64,000 nt of DNA from Pararobbsia alpina_A (GCF_965118125.1 NZ_OZ221287.1:1426001-1490000); one strand, 5' to 3'; positions 35,637-45,629 are shown, numbered from the stretch's first letter. Numbers and translations are program-made. Notes: generated from the letters alone by a model not told the origin.

Positions 35637-36233
35637 TCAGCCTTCGAGCTTGTAGATATAGCGGCACGCGATGGCGCGCGTTTCGACGAGTTCGTCTTCG
35701 AACTTCTCGGCGCAGTACCAGCCGAGATGCTCGTAGAAACCGCGCGCGGGCAGATTCGCTTCCCACGCGAGCAGATACATCTGGCGAGCGTTGCGCGCTC
35801 GTGCCCACTGCTCGGCGCAGGCAATGAGACGCTTGCCGGCGCCGGCGCCCTTGTGGCCCGGCATCACGTGAAGATGGTCGAGATAGATGCCGTACTGCGG
35901 CTCGCGGTCGTCCACCACGGTCATAAAGCCGATCGGCTCACCGTTGAGCTCGGCGATACGGATCTCGCCATGCGCGGGGTCCCACTCGGCCATCTTGTGC
36001 TGCCAGTGCGCTTCGCGCTCCGCGAACACGCGTGACTCGAGAAAGTCCGCGCTCATGATGCCCTTGTACGTCATCTGCCAGCTCGTGGCGTGCAGCCGTG
36101 CGAGCAGGGACGCATCCGCCGGCGTACCGACCCGGATCACGAGCCCGCCGGTGCCAGCCTCGGCGTGCGTGGGAACAACGGCGCCGGCCGGTGCGTGGTG
36201 AGGGGCGGTGGAGTGCTGATTGTCGGCAAACAT
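35637..36233 (-). CDS. GNAT-family N-acetyltransferase
   Basis: This 198-residue acetyl-CoA-dependent transferase has an N-terminal segment (RVGTPADASLLARLHATSW), the core beta strand LDHLHVMPGHKGAGAGKRLI that holds the acetyl-CoA loop, and the late YEHLGWYCAEKF. I place the start at ATG 36233; the frame continues about 100 codons upstream but overlaps the divergent promoter and looks non-coding. The first 28 residues are non-conserved. The acceptor is unknown, and no neighbour hints at it. Confidence 0.82.
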   Translation of the reverse strand: MFADNQHSTAPHHAPAGAVVPTHAEAGTGGLVIRVGTPADASLLARLHATSWQMTYKGIMSADFLESRVFAEREAHWQHKMAEWDPAHGEIRIAELNGEPIGFMTVVDDREPQYGIYLDHLHVMPGHKGAGAGKRLIACAEQWARARNARQMYLLAWEANLPARGFYEHLGWYCAEKFEDELVETRAIACRYIYKLEG

Positions 36234-36547
36234 CTTATAAATCAATGAGAAACGGTTCAGAATCGGCCGGATTATACTTGCCTTTACGTTGTGGGCCGCT
36301 GCGACCCGGCGACGGCAAAGGATGTGTGGGCGACCAAAAACCGGTATCGTTGCGCCCCATTGCCCCAGGGCGCGTGTCCGGCCTCGAACTGAAGTTGAAG
36401 CCGGCGTGCATCCGGGCGTGCGATTGACCGCGAGTCCGGCGCGGGCCATACAAGAAGGGCGGTTCCTGCCTGGAGCCGGCCGTCGCTCCATCCGACATCG
36501 GGCCATGCCGCGCGGCACGATAGAGCGATCAGACACATGAGACGCGC
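36234..36547. other. Divergent intergenic region
   Basis: About 314 bp between the acetyltransferase and the MFS symporter. The 60 bp next to the acetyltransferase are comparatively AT-rich and probably hold its promoter. I see nothing else that I can name. Confidence 0.4.
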
Positions 36548-37837
36548 ATGACTACCCCTGCCAAGCAAGAGTCCAAAGCCCGCACCGTCTTTCGAGTGAC
36601 CAGCGGCAATTTCCTCGAAATGTACGACTTCATGGTGTACGGCTATTACGCGTCGGATATCGCGCGTACGTACTTCCCGAGTCATGACCCGTTCGCCTCG
36701 CTGATGCTGTCGCTGTCGGTGTTCGGCGCCGGCTTTCTGATGCGCCCGCTCGGGGCGATCTTCCTCGGGGCATATATCGACCACCATGGACGTCGCAAGG
36801 GGCTGATCCTCACGCTGCTGCTGATGGCGGTCGGCACCTCGCTGGTTGCCGTGGTGCCCGGGTACGGGACAATCGGCTTCCTCGCGCCGCTGCTCGTGCT
36901 GCTCGGGCGGTTGCTGCAGGGCTTCTCGGCCGGCGTCGAGCTCGGCGGGGTCTCGGTCTATCTGAGCGAGATGGCGACCAAGGGGCACAAGGGCTTTTAT
37001 TGTTCGTGGCAGTCGGGCAGCCAGCAGGTCGCGGTGGTCTTCGCCGCATTGCTCGGCGTGGTGCTGCACTACACGCTTGGCGATACGACGATGGATGCAT
37101 GGGGCTGGCGTGTGCCGTTCATCATCGGCTGCCTGATCGTGCCGTTCCTGTTCCTGATCCGGCGTTCGCTGCAGGAAACGGAAGAGTTTCTCGCACGCAA
37201 GCATCGCCCGAGCGTCGGGGAGATCTTCAAGTCGATGCTTGCGAACAGCGGCATCGTGATCGCCGGCATGATGATGGTCGTGATGACGACGGTGTCGTTC
37301 TATCTGATCACAGCCTACACGCCGACGTTCGGCAAGACCGTGCTCAAGATGTCGGCGGTCGACACGCTGGTCGTGACCGTGTGTATCGGGATTTCAAACT
37401 TGTTCTGGCTGCCGGTCATGGGCGCGTTGTCGGATCGTGTGGGGCGCCGGCCGTTGCTGCTGACCTTTACGATCCTGACGATTCTGACGAGCTACCCGGT
37501 CATGCAATGGCTGACCGCGGACCCCTCGTTCGCGCGGCTGCTGATGGTCGAGCTCTGGCTGTCGTTCCTGTACGCAAGCTACAACGGCGCCATGGTCGTG
37601 GCACTGACCGAAGTGATGCCGCCCGAAGTGCGGACCGCCGGATTCTCACTCGCCTATAGTCTGGCGACGGCATTGTTCGGCGGCTTTACGCCGGCGATTT
37701 CGACCTGGCTGATCCACACGACGGGCAACAAGGCGGCGCCGGGGCTCTGGATGTCGGCTGCCGCGGTCTGCGGTCTGATCGCGACGCTCGTGCTGTTCCG
37801 TACGCCGGAATCGCGTCAGCAGTACAAGACGGCCTAG
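36548..37837 (+). CDS. MFS metabolite:proton symporter, citrate (CitA/TcuC) type
   Basis: This 429-residue inner-membrane transporter of the metabolite:H+ symporter family has 12 predicted helices. Family marks are GNFLEMYDFMVYGYYA near the N-terminus, FLMRPLGAIFLGAYIDHHGRRKG (about 60-82) as the MFS loop 2-3 motif, and SDRVGRRPLLL in the repeat. Relatives take up citrate, tricarballylate or similar organic acids. No catabolic gene is adjacent to narrow this. It ends only 4 nt before the convergent TPR gene. Confidence 0.87.
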   Translation: MTTPAKQESKARTVFRVTSGNFLEMYDFMVYGYYASDIARTYFPSHDPFASLMLSLSVFGAGFLMRPLGAIFLGAYIDHHGRRKGLILTLLLMAVGTSLVAVVPGYGTIGFLAPLLVLLGRLLQGFSAGVELGGVSVYLSEMATKGHKGFYCSWQSGSQQVAVVFAALLGVVLHYTLGDTTMDAWGWRVPFIIGCLIVPFLFLIRRSLQETEEFLARKHRPSVGEIFKSMLANSGIVIAGMMMVVMTTVSFYLITAYTPTFGKTVLKMSAVDTLVVTVCIGISNLFWLPVMGALSDRVGRRPLLLTFTILTILTSYPVMQWLTADPSFARLLMVELWLSFLYASYNGAMVVALTEVMPPEVRTAGFSLAYSLATALFGGFTPAISTWLIHTTGNKAAPGLWMSAAAVCGLIATLVLFRTPESRQQYKTA

Positions 37838-37841
37838 CGCG

Positions 37842-39671
37842 TCACCAGCCGCCGCTTCGAAGCGCGGCGCACACGTCGTTGACGACGCCGGACCAATCGC
37901 CGGCGGTGGTTTGCCGAAACAGCTTTGCGCCCGGATACCAGGGCGTGGTGCTCGCCGACGGCCCCCACCGCCAGTCCGGCCCCTTCGGCAGCATGATCCA
38001 CACCGGCCGGCCCATCGCGCCGGCGAGGTGGGCCACGGACGTGTCGATGGTCACGACCAGATCGAGCTGCGCGATCAGATCCGCGGTATCCGCGAAGTCC
38101 GTCGGCTTGTCCGGATACGAGATCGAACTCCATGCTGCGAGCCTGACCCGGTCTTCGTCGGGCACCTCGTGCTGCAGCACGCACCACTCGATGTCTTCGA
38201 TCACGAAGAGCGACGTCAGCGCATCGACGGGAATCGCTCGCGTTTCGCGCCGCTCGCGGATGGCGCCTGACCAGACAATCCCGACGCGTCGGCGCGTGGT
38301 CTCGGTGTATCCGCTGCCCAGACCCGGCGCCATCACATAGGGGACGTTGCGCGGGATCGAATTGGCCCGTGTGCCGAGTGCGAGCGGAAGACTGAGCAGA
38401 GGGCATTCAGCATCGACAGCCGGACGGCGCGCGCCGCGTTCAATCAACTCCACCCCCCACGCTTCTGCACTCGGCGCGAAGAGTTTCGCCAGCGACGGCT
38501 GGACTTCGAGCACGACCTGCGCACCCGCCGCGACGAGGCGCGGAACGTAACGGATGAACTGGATCGTATCGCCGAGACCTTGCTCGGCATGGATCAGCAG
38601 GCGCTTACCCGTCTCGGGCAGCGCGCCGCCGCGCCACGGCGGTGCAGCGACAGTCGGCCTCGGCCATACGTTCCAGCGCCATTCATAGGCATCGAAGCCG
38701 CGCTCGAAGTCGCCATTCATCAGCGCGACGAGACCGCGGTTGTATTGCGCGAGCGCAAGATCGGGGCGCAGGCGCGTGGCCTCTTCAAATGCGTGTCCGG
38801 CTCTCGCGTAGTCGCCGAGGTCGTAGGCGACCGTGCCATAGTCCTGCCATGCCAAGGCGAATGACGGATCCAGTTCCACAGACTTGGCGAGCGCGGCCTC
38901 GGCGTCCGCGAGCCGCCCGAGATTCGCATACGCATTGCCAAGCGCGTAATGTGCAGGCGCAAAGGCGGGCTGGTCGCGCGTCACGCGTTCGAGGGGCTCG
39001 ATGGCATCCGCGGACCGGCTGAGCTTGTCGAGCGTTGTGCCGTAGTTGAAGCGCGCGAGCGTGAAGTTCGGCTCGGTCAGCAGCGCTTTGCGGAACTGGT
39101 CGAGCGCTTCGTCGTGACGACCCAGCGCATTGAGCGCCAGACCCAGGTTGTTATGCGCGCCCGCGTAGCCGGGCTGCAATTGAATGGCTTTATAGAACGC
39201 GCCGGCTGCGGCTTCGTGCCGTTGCAACGCGGCCAGCGAATTGCCGAGATTATTGAACGCGGCGGCGTGGGTCGGCTGCAGGCGCACGGCCTGCTCGAAA
39301 TGGTTGATCGCGTCCTCGTGATGTTCGAGCGTCACGAGGGTATTGGCGAGGTTGAAGTGCGCGTGCGCGAAATCGGGCTGTACGGCGAGCGCGGCGCGGT
39401 AGCTCGCCTGGGCTTCGTCGAATTGCCGGAGGGCCTTCCATGCATTGCCCAGATTCAGATGTGCACCGGCAAAGCGGGGGCGCAATGCGACCGCGCGCCT
39501 GAGCAGTTCGACCGCCTCGGCGTTCCGACCCTGTTGGTGCCGCAGCACGCCGAGCAGATGCAGCGCGTCGACTTCGTCGGGCGACTGTTGCAATGCGGCA
39601 AGATAGCCGCGCTCGGCTTCAACCAGACGGCCGCTCTGGTGGGCTGCGTAGGCTTCGCGAAGCTCGTTCAC
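37842..39671 (-). CDS. TPR protein with C-terminal glycosyltransferase-like domain
   Basis: This protein has about ten tetratricopeptide repeats (for example LHLLGVLRHQQGRNAEAVEL, AHNNLGLALNALGRHDEALD). They are followed by a roughly 270-residue domain with LLIHAEQGLGDTIQFIRYVP and DTSVAHLAGAMGRPVWIMLP, the pattern of GT41/GT9-like proteins. The only ATG in frame (39896) would overlap the divergent monooxygenase start, and its 75 extra residues look non-coding. I therefore propose GTG 39671, just before the first TPR (609 residues). The start is uncertain. It might glycosylate proteins or surface glycans; no acceptor is known. Confidence 0.78.
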   Translation of the reverse strand: MNELREAYAAHQSGRLVEAERGYLAALQQSPDEVDALHLLGVLRHQQGRNAEAVELLRRAVALRPRFAGAHLNLGNAWKALRQFDEAQASYRAALAVQPDFAHAHFNLANTLVTLEHHEDAINHFEQAVRLQPTHAAAFNNLGNSLAALQRHEAAAGAFYKAIQLQPGYAGAHNNLGLALNALGRHDEALDQFRKALLTEPNFTLARFNYGTTLDKLSRSADAIEPLERVTRDQPAFAPAHYALGNAYANLGRLADAEAALAKSVELDPSFALAWQDYGTVAYDLGDYARAGHAFEEATRLRPDLALAQYNRGLVALMNGDFERGFDAYEWRWNVWPRPTVAAPPWRGGALPETGKRLLIHAEQGLGDTIQFIRYVPRLVAAGAQVVLEVQPSLAKLFAPSAEAWGVELIERGARRPAVDAECPLLSLPLALGTRANSIPRNVPYVMAPGLGSGYTETTRRRVGIVWSGAIRERRETRAIPVDALTSLFVIEDIEWCVLQHEVPDEDRVRLAAWSSISYPDKPTDFADTADLIAQLDLVVTIDTSVAHLAGAMGRPVWIMLPKGPDWRWGPSASTTPWYPGAKLFRQTTAGDWSGVVNDVCAALRSGGW

Positions 39672-39894
39672 TTCAGATTCGGCGTGGTCCAGCTTGTAGG
39701 AACGCGTATTGTGCCACGCACACTCGAACCGTCTCGGTGCGCTGGCGCGCGCACGGCGCCTTGCGCAGCATGGCGGGCGGTCCGGCTGGTGCGGCTGAAT
39801 GAAACGGCGGATGGCCACCGCGGCATCGTGACCCTTCGCAGCGCGACGCGTTCCGGCGTTACACTGAACCGGCCGTGGGTTTTCGGAGCCGACC

Positions 39895-41691
39895 ATGTCT
39901 GAATCCAGCCGTGAGTCTTCTGTCCCGACGGAACCGGGCCATCAGGCCGGTCCGCGACGCTCGCGCACGGATGTGCTGATCGTCGGCGCGGGGCCGACAG
40001 GACTCGCGCTTGCCGTGTGTCTTGCACGTTGGAAAGTGCCGTTCCGGCTGATCGACCGCGCGCTTTCGCCTGCCCAGGGCTCGCGTGCGATCGGCGTGCA
40101 GGCGCGCACGCTCGAGCTGCTCGAGCAGCATCGCATCGTCGACGCGCTGTTGGCGGCCGGTCATCGGGGTCATGCAGGCAATATCCTCGCCGGGAAGCGT
40201 CGCATCATCCGGATCGATTTCGATCCCCTCGACAGCCGCTATCCGTTCCTGTTGTTCGTCGACCAGTCCGAGACCGAGCGGGTGCTGACTCAAGCTCTCG
40301 AGACGCTGGGCGGCCGCATCGAACGCGGTGTCGAACTGGTGTCGCTCGAGCAAAGCTCGCAGAGCGTGACCGGGATCGTCCGGCATCCGGACGGCCGCAC
40401 CGAAACCGTCGACGCCGCGTGGCTCGTCGGCACCGACGGCGCACACAGCGTCGTGCGACATTGCCTGGCGATGCCGTTTGAGGGCGTGACCGTCGAACAG
40501 GACTTCGTGCTTGCGGACCTGCGCGTCGAATGGGATCTGCCTGACGACGAATTTCATATCTTTCTGTCGCGCGAAGGGCTGACGGCCATTTTTCCGCTGG
40601 GTGGCGGCCGCTACCGCCTGATCGCCGATGCGAGTCCGGGTACACCGAATGCACCGCATACGCCGAACGGCGGCGAAGCTGCCCGAACGGAAGGCGCCGC
40701 CGCGCCGGCCGAAGCTGCATCCGCACCGGCCGAAGGGGCTGGCGCGCCGACGCTCGAGCAGTGTCAGGCGATCGTCTCGTCGCGGGTCGGACGTCCTGTC
40801 ACCCTGGCGTCGCTCGGCTGGTCATCGCGCTTCACGATCAACTCGCGCATGGTCGCGCATCTCAGCAAGGGCCGCGTGCTGCTCGCGGGAGACGCCGCGC
40901 ATATTCACAGCCCCGCCGGCGCGCAGGGGATGAACACCGGCATTCAGGAGGCGATGAACCTCGCGTGGAAGCTCGCACTGATTCAGCGCGGTGCGCCGTT
41001 ACGCCTGCTCGATACGTATCACGCCGAACGCCATCCGATCGAACGCGACGTGCTCAGGCAAACGGCATTCGTCACGCGCATGGGCATGGCCGACCACGGC
41101 TGGCTCATGATGGTCCGGGACCGGATCGCGCCGCTGCTGACAGCACTGGGGCCCGTGCGCAATGCCGCACGGCGTGGCATCAGCGAATTGGCGGTCCACT
41201 ATCGGCGCGGTCCCTTGTGTTTCGACCGGCTTCTAGACGGCGGCGCACAGGCCGGCGATCGCGCGCCGGACGCGTTTGTTGAAATTCTTGACGGGCCGCT
41301 GGGCAAGGTGCCGAGTCACGCGCGGCTGTTCGACCTGCACGACCCCGCGAGTTTTTCGTTGTTCGTGCTGCTCGAACCCGGTTCGAATGGCGCGCAGATC
41401 AAACCGCTCGAGCCGTTTCTGGAGGGGTTCCGGCATCTGTCGGATCGAGCCGGCGGCATGATCCGCATCTGGCTCGTCGCGGACGCGCCCCAGCGCAATG
41501 GCAACGGCCACAATGGCGGACCGCAGCACAGTGGCGGTCCCCCATTGAGCGACGGCTACGGGCAAAGTCGACCCGTGTTCTTCCTGTGGCGCCCGGACGG
41601 CTATATCGTGGCCCGCGGCCGGCCGACCATCGACGGGCCGGCATGCCTGACGTTTTGCTCGCGGTGGTTTGCCGCACCGGTGAGTGCGTAA
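39895..41691 (+). CDS. FAD-dependent aromatic monooxygenase (PheA/TfdB family)
   Basis: This 598-residue flavoprotein hydroxylase has the three family motifs: the dinucleotide-binding VLIVGAGPTGLALAVCLARW (about 28-47), LVGTDGAHSVVR, and VLLAGDAAHIHSPAGAQGMN. The C-terminal thioredoxin-like domain of the phenol hydroxylase group is present in reduced form. Between the FAD and substrate regions lies an Ala/Glu/Pro-rich insert (about 250-285), with units like EGAAAPAE, that relatives lack. It is monocistronic. The aromatic or polyketide-like substrate is unknown. The N-terminal 25 residues are not conserved. Confidence 0.87.
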   Translation: MSESSRESSVPTEPGHQAGPRRSRTDVLIVGAGPTGLALAVCLARWKVPFRLIDRALSPAQGSRAIGVQARTLELLEQHRIVDALLAAGHRGHAGNILAGKRRIIRIDFDPLDSRYPFLLFVDQSETERVLTQALETLGGRIERGVELVSLEQSSQSVTGIVRHPDGRTETVDAAWLVGTDGAHSVVRHCLAMPFEGVTVEQDFVLADLRVEWDLPDDEFHIFLSREGLTAIFPLGGGRYRLIADASPGTPNAPHTPNGGEAARTEGAAAPAEAASAPAEGAGAPTLEQCQAIVSSRVGRPVTLASLGWSSRFTINSRMVAHLSKGRVLLAGDAAHIHSPAGAQGMNTGIQEAMNLAWKLALIQRGAPLRLLDTYHAERHPIERDVLRQTAFVTRMGMADHGWLMMVRDRIAPLLTALGPVRNAARRGISELAVHYRRGPLCFDRLLDGGAQAGDRAPDAFVEILDGPLGKVPSHARLFDLHDPASFSLFVLLEPGSNGAQIKPLEPFLEGFRHLSDRAGGMIRIWLVADAPQRNGNGHNGGPQHSGGPPLSDGYGQSRPVFFLWRPDGYIVARGRPTIDGPACLTFCSRWFAAPVSA

Positions 41692-41739
41692 GCGCTTGAG
41701 TGCGTGCGTGGGGTGGTCACGATTGCGGTGCGGTGATCG

Positions 41740-42123
41740 TTATCGCCTGACGAACGTCGTGATCGTCAGAATCCCCAGCATGGTCATGAGCACGGAGCCG
41801 ATGACATGCACGGCGATCTCGCCGAGCGCCCATCCCACGCGCCCCGCTTGCAGATGGGCCGTGACCTCCGCCGAGAAGGTCGAGAACGTCGACAGGCCGC
41901 CGAGAATGCCGGTAATGACAAACAGCCGCCATTCGAGCGGCACATCGGGATAGCGCGCGAAAAAGGCGACGGCAAGACCGATCACATACCCTGCAGACAG
42001 GTTCGCGATCAGCGTGCCAAGCGGCAGGTCGGGCATCGCAGCATTGAAACGCAAGCCGAGCACCCAGCGCAGCAACGTGCCCAGTGCGCCGCCCAGTGCG
42101 ACGGCAATGAACGACAGCATCAT
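41740..42123 (-). CDS. crcB: Fluoride channel CrcB/FluC
   Basis: This 127-residue, four-helix inner-membrane fluoride channel works as a dual-topology dimer. Diagnostic elements are GGALGTLLRW near the N-terminus, the Asn-containing LGTLIANLSAGYVIG, and GGLSTFSTFSAEV, the Phe-box and Na-site region. Two Met codons start the gene. I looked for a fluoride riboswitch upstream and did not recognise one. Confidence 0.93.
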   Translation of the reverse strand: MMLSFIAVALGGALGTLLRWVLGLRFNAAMPDLPLGTLIANLSAGYVIGLAVAFFARYPDVPLEWRLFVITGILGGLSTFSTFSAEVTAHLQAGRVGWALGEIAVHVIGSVLMTMLGILTITTFVRR

Positions 42124-42475
42124 GTCGAACCCCGGTTGATGTTCGTAAGGGACGGCGACGTGCGCGTTTCAGTGCGTCCTGCTGCGTCGCAGGGTCGTCG
42201 TCCTCGTGTCACATAGGCGTCCGATCTTAGCATTCGTGATCACGACGACATCGCGGTCAGCGTGCGGCCTGGTCCCGACGGCGGCTTGCGACCCTGCCAA
42301 AGCGTTCCGTCGGGCTTGCGTCGGCCCCAGTCATCGACACGCCGACGGGCTCGACAGGTCAAGGGGGCCAGGCAAGGCAGTCAGGTGCGTCGATCTTGCG
42401 CGGGCCGGCGTTTTTGCGGCGCAGCGTTTGCGCCGATATACTGACGTGTCCAAAGCATCGAACGCCACGACCCCC
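42124..42475. other. Divergent intergenic region between crcB and ubiG
   Basis: About 350 bp with no supported gene. It should contain the promoters of crcB and ubiG. No structured RNA was recognised, and the frames here are Arg/Pro-rich noise. Confidence 0.4.
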
Positions 42476-43174
42476 ATGACGAATGCCGACCCCCATGAAC
42501 TCCAGAAATTCAGCGAGCTTGCACATCGCTGGTGGGATCCGCGCGCGGAATTCAAACCGTTGCATGACCTGAATCCGCTGCGCCTGGGCTGGATCGATTC
42601 GCATGCGTCGCTCGCGGGCAAGCGCGTACTCGATATTGGTTGCGGTGGCGGGATCCTCAGCGAATCGATGGCCACGCTGGGCGCGAGCGTCAAAGGCATC
42701 GACCTGTCGACCGAGGCGCTCGGTGTCGCCGACCTTCACAGCCTCGAAAGCGGGGTCGCGGTCGAATATGAAGAAATCGCAGCCGAGGCGATCGCCGCAC
42801 GCGAGCCCGGCACGTTCGATGTCGTGACCTGCATGGAAATGCTCGAGCACGTGCCCGACCCCGCAGCGATCGTCGAGGCGTGCAAGACTCTCGTCAAGCC
42901 CGGCGGCTGGGTGTTCTTTTCGACGCTCAACCGCAACGCGAAGGCCTATCTGTTTGCCGTCGTCGGCGCCGAGTACATCGCGCGCATGCTGCCGCGCGGC
43001 ACCCACGATTACGCGCGCTTTATCCGTCCGGCAGAGCTCGCGCGTTTCGTACGCATGGCCGGCCTGCAGGCCGCGCAGTTCAAGGGCATCACGTATCACC
43101 CGATCGGGAAGCACTTCGCGCTGTCCGACGACACGAGCATCAACTACATGCTCGCCTGCCGGCGCGAGGGTTGA
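42476..43174 (+). CDS. ubiG: Ubiquinone biosynthesis O-methyltransferase
   Basis: This SAM-dependent enzyme performs both O-methylations of ubiquinone synthesis. At 232 residues (E. coli 240) it starts with HELQKFSELAHRWWDPRAEF, the typical UbiG opening, followed by the SAM motif VLDIGCGGGILSESMA and later CMEMLEHVPDP. ATG 42476 is chosen because the family homology starts there. gph follows after 7 nt, the usual betaproteobacterial pairing. Confidence 0.95.
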   Translation: MTNADPHELQKFSELAHRWWDPRAEFKPLHDLNPLRLGWIDSHASLAGKRVLDIGCGGGILSESMATLGASVKGIDLSTEALGVADLHSLESGVAVEYEEIAAEAIAAREPGTFDVVTCMEMLEHVPDPAAIVEACKTLVKPGGWVFFSTLNRNAKAYLFAVVGAEYIARMLPRGTHDYARFIRPAELARFVRMAGLQAAQFKGITYHPIGKHFALSDDTSINYMLACRREG

Positions 43175-43181
43175 GGCCACC

Positions 43182-43907
43182 ATGCAAGAGCCCGATACGC
43201 CAGAGCTGTACCCGCTGCCCGAACCGCTGCTTGCCTCGACGCTGATGACAGCGAGGGCCGTGCTGTTCGATCTCGACGGCACGCTCGCCGACACCGCGCC
43301 CGACCTCGCCGCGGCGGCCAACAAGATGCGTGATGCACGCGGACTCGAATTGCTGCCGCTCGACGTGTTTCGCCCGGTGGCGTCGGCTGGCGCGCGCGGT
43401 TTGCTCGGCGCCGCGTTCGGCATCGGACCCGACGATCCGAAGTTTCCGGCGATGCGCGATGAATTCCTTGCGAACTACGAGGCAGATCTGTGCGTGGAGA
43501 CGGTGCTGTTTCCGGGGATTGGCCCGTTGCTCGATGAACTGACCGCGCGCAATGTGCGTTGGGGCATCGTGACCAACAAGGTCGCGCGATTGACCGAGCC
43601 GCTCGTCGCGCAACTCGGGCTTGCCGAAGTGGCGAGCTGCGTGGTGTCCGGCGATACGACGCCGCATTCGAAGCCTCACCCCGCGCCGCTGCTGCATGCG
43701 GCGTCGGAGCTTGGCGTGAGCCCGGGGCATATCGTCTACGTCGGCGACGACCTGCGCGACGTCAAGGCCGGCAAGGCCGCGGGGATGATGACGATTGCCG
43801 CTGCATATGGATACTGCGGCACCGACTCGCCGCCTGCCACCTGGGATGCGGACTGCGTGGTGGAATCGCCCGACCGGCTCGCTCAGGTGCTGCGCGGTTC
43901 GGTCTGA
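43182..43907 (+). CDS. gph: Phosphoglycolate phosphatase, HAD family
   Basis: This 241-residue HAD hydrolase removes phosphate from 2-phosphoglycolate, for example from DNA repair or photorespiration-like reactions. Motif I is VLFDLDGTLADTAPD, motif II is the Thr in WGIVTNK, motif III is Lys in HSKPHPAP, and motif IV is VYVGDDLRDVKAG. An N-terminal extension of 21 residues precedes a second Met; the shorter start (about 43245) is possible. It is co-transcribed with ubiG. Confidence 0.9.
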   Translation: MQEPDTPELYPLPEPLLASTLMTARAVLFDLDGTLADTAPDLAAAANKMRDARGLELLPLDVFRPVASAGARGLLGAAFGIGPDDPKFPAMRDEFLANYEADLCVETVLFPGIGPLLDELTARNVRWGIVTNKVARLTEPLVAQLGLAEVASCVVSGDTTPHSKPHPAPLLHAASELGVSPGHIVYVGDDLRDVKAGKAAGMMTIAAAYGYCGTDSPPATWDADCVVESPDRLAQVLRGSV

Positions 43908-43926
43908 CGCGCCGGAAGCACTCGGG

Positions 43927-45183
43927 TCAAGGCCCGGTGACGCCTGCACGGGCCTCGTCGAACACGCCTCGCGAAGCGAGGTTGCGATAGAGCGCACGTA
44001 CACCGAAGGTCCACGGCGCAATCTGTGTCGACAACTGCACCGTATTGACCAGCGCGCCAAGCGACGGGGTCGCGATCGTCACGAGGTCGCCGAGCTGGTG
44101 CGTAAAGCCGCCTCCCGGGGTATCCCGATCCTTGATCGGCGAAAACATCGTGCCGAGAAACAGCATGAACCCATCGGGGTACTGGTGATGGGCACCGCAG
44201 GTCTGCGAGACCAGATCGGCCGGGTCGCGGCTGATTTCGCTCATATGGCTGACGCCATCCAGTTCGAATCCATCTTCGCCTTCGATCCGCAACGACAGGC
44301 TCGCGGCGCGAATCGTGTCGAGCGTGAACTGGCCATCGAAGAGCCGGATAAACGGGCCGATCGAGCATGACCCGTTGTTGTCCTTGGCCTTGCCCAGCAG
44401 CAGCGCGCTGCGGCCTTCGATATCGCGCAGATTGACGTCGTTGCCGAGCGTTGCGCCGGCAATCTCTCCGCGGCTGTTGACCGCAAGCACGATCTCGGGC
44501 TCGGGGTTGTTCCATTGCGATGTCGGGTAGAGGCCCACCGGACTCGCAAATCCCACCGACGACATCGGTTGCGACTTCGAGAACACTTCCGCGTCGGGGC
44601 CGATGCCGACTTCCATGTATTGCGACCACGCGCCGCGGCGTTCGAGCTCTTCCTTGAGTCTGGCTGCTGCCGGCGATCCCGGACGGATCTTCGACAGGTC
44701 CGTGCCGATCAAGGTGTTGATGGTTTCGCGTGTTTCGCGCGCCTTGGTCGCGTCGCCGCCCGCTTGTTCTTCGATCACACGCTCCAGCAGGCTCACGGCG
44801 AAGGTGACGCCGCAGGCCTTGATGGCCTGCACGTCGCACGGGGCGAGCAGGCGTAGCGAGGCGGGGTTGTGAGCCGATGCGCCCGCGCCAGCGGGGCGCG
44901 TGCCTTCGCCATCCGTGCTGCCATAGGCGGCGGTCGTCGACTCGAGCAGCGCGGTGACCGTGCCGAGCGCTTCGCCGGGCGCGTGGCGGGCGATATCGAC
45001 GGCATCCTCGCGGTCGAGCAGGTCGGCCATCGTCGCCACGGTCGACGTGATGTCGTAGACCTGACCGTGCCGGACGACGACGACAGAGGGGCCGTCGACG
45101 GGGGCAGGACGCCAGACACGCCCGACGAGCAGGGCGCTGTCGAGATCGGCGGGCAAACAGGAAGCGGGGCTTGGATATTTCAT
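43927..45183 (-). CDS. Fumarylacetoacetate-hydrolase-family protein
   Basis: This 418-residue member of the FAH superfamily is longer than simple FAH-domain proteins. Metal and catalytic elements include YMEVGIGPDAEVFSKSQP, NNPEPEIVLAVNSRGEI (metal-binding Glu-x-Glu) and GNDVNLRDIEGRSALLLGKA. This group is related to enzymes that dehydrate or cleave 2-keto-3-deoxy sugar acids or diketo acids. No sugar-acid genes are adjacent, so the substrate is open. It is convergent with gph, 20 nt apart. Confidence 0.83.
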   Translation of the reverse strand: MKYPSPASCLPADLDSALLVGRVWRPAPVDGPSVVVVRHGQVYDITSTVATMADLLDREDAVDIARHAPGEALGTVTALLESTTAAYGSTDGEGTRPAGAGASAHNPASLRLLAPCDVQAIKACGVTFAVSLLERVIEEQAGGDATKARETRETINTLIGTDLSKIRPGSPAAARLKEELERRGAWSQYMEVGIGPDAEVFSKSQPMSSVGFASPVGLYPTSQWNNPEPEIVLAVNSRGEIAGATLGNDVNLRDIEGRSALLLGKAKDNNGSCSIGPFIRLFDGQFTLDTIRAASLSLRIEGEDGFELDGVSHMSEISRDPADLVSQTCGAHHQYPDGFMLFLGTMFSPIKDRDTPGGGFTHQLGDLVTIATPSLGALVNTVQLSTQIAPWTFGVRALYRNLASRGVFDEARAGVTGP

Positions 45184-45629
45184 GATGGATTGGGCGGCTC
45201 GGGCCGCGCTGTGGTCTTGTCGGGAATCCGAAATCGAAAAGGGTTCGGCGTCGGCCTACAAATCGAACTTGCCGAATGCGACGTGCATCCTGATGCCAGG
45301 CCCGATGGCCGAGGCCGATGCGCAGTCGTGTCTCCGTGCGACAGCGTAGGGGGCGGCCGCGTGCGTGTCCAGCGCGGGCGTTCTTGATGCGATTATGTTT
45401 TTGCCGCGTCTTGCCGGCTATGACGTGCTTCACGAAACGCGGATCCGGCGCGGGGCACCGGGTACCGGACGGCGGACAGCAGATGAGCGTGTTTTAGCTT
45501 CCGGGCATCCGACGCGCCGCACGTGCCGCTCGCGCGCCGGCCCTGCGGCCGAACGTCGCGGGCCTTTCATGAGGGTGTCGATCTGCGTTACACTGCCAGA
45601 CTGCTCATATCGTTGAGCGTTCCGACCGT
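45184..45629. other. Divergent intergenic region upstream of ssrA
   Basis: About 445 bp between the FAH-family gene and tmRNA. It must hold both promoters. A TACACT hexamer near 45591-45596 might be the -10 element of a tmRNA precursor, but I see no convincing -35 partner. No gene is supported. Confidence 0.4.

Noticed and set aside
42124..42240. Fluoride riboswitch upstream of crcB
   Set aside because: I looked for the crcB-motif core on the minus strand and could not recognise it. A covariance-model search (Rfam crcB RNA) would decide.
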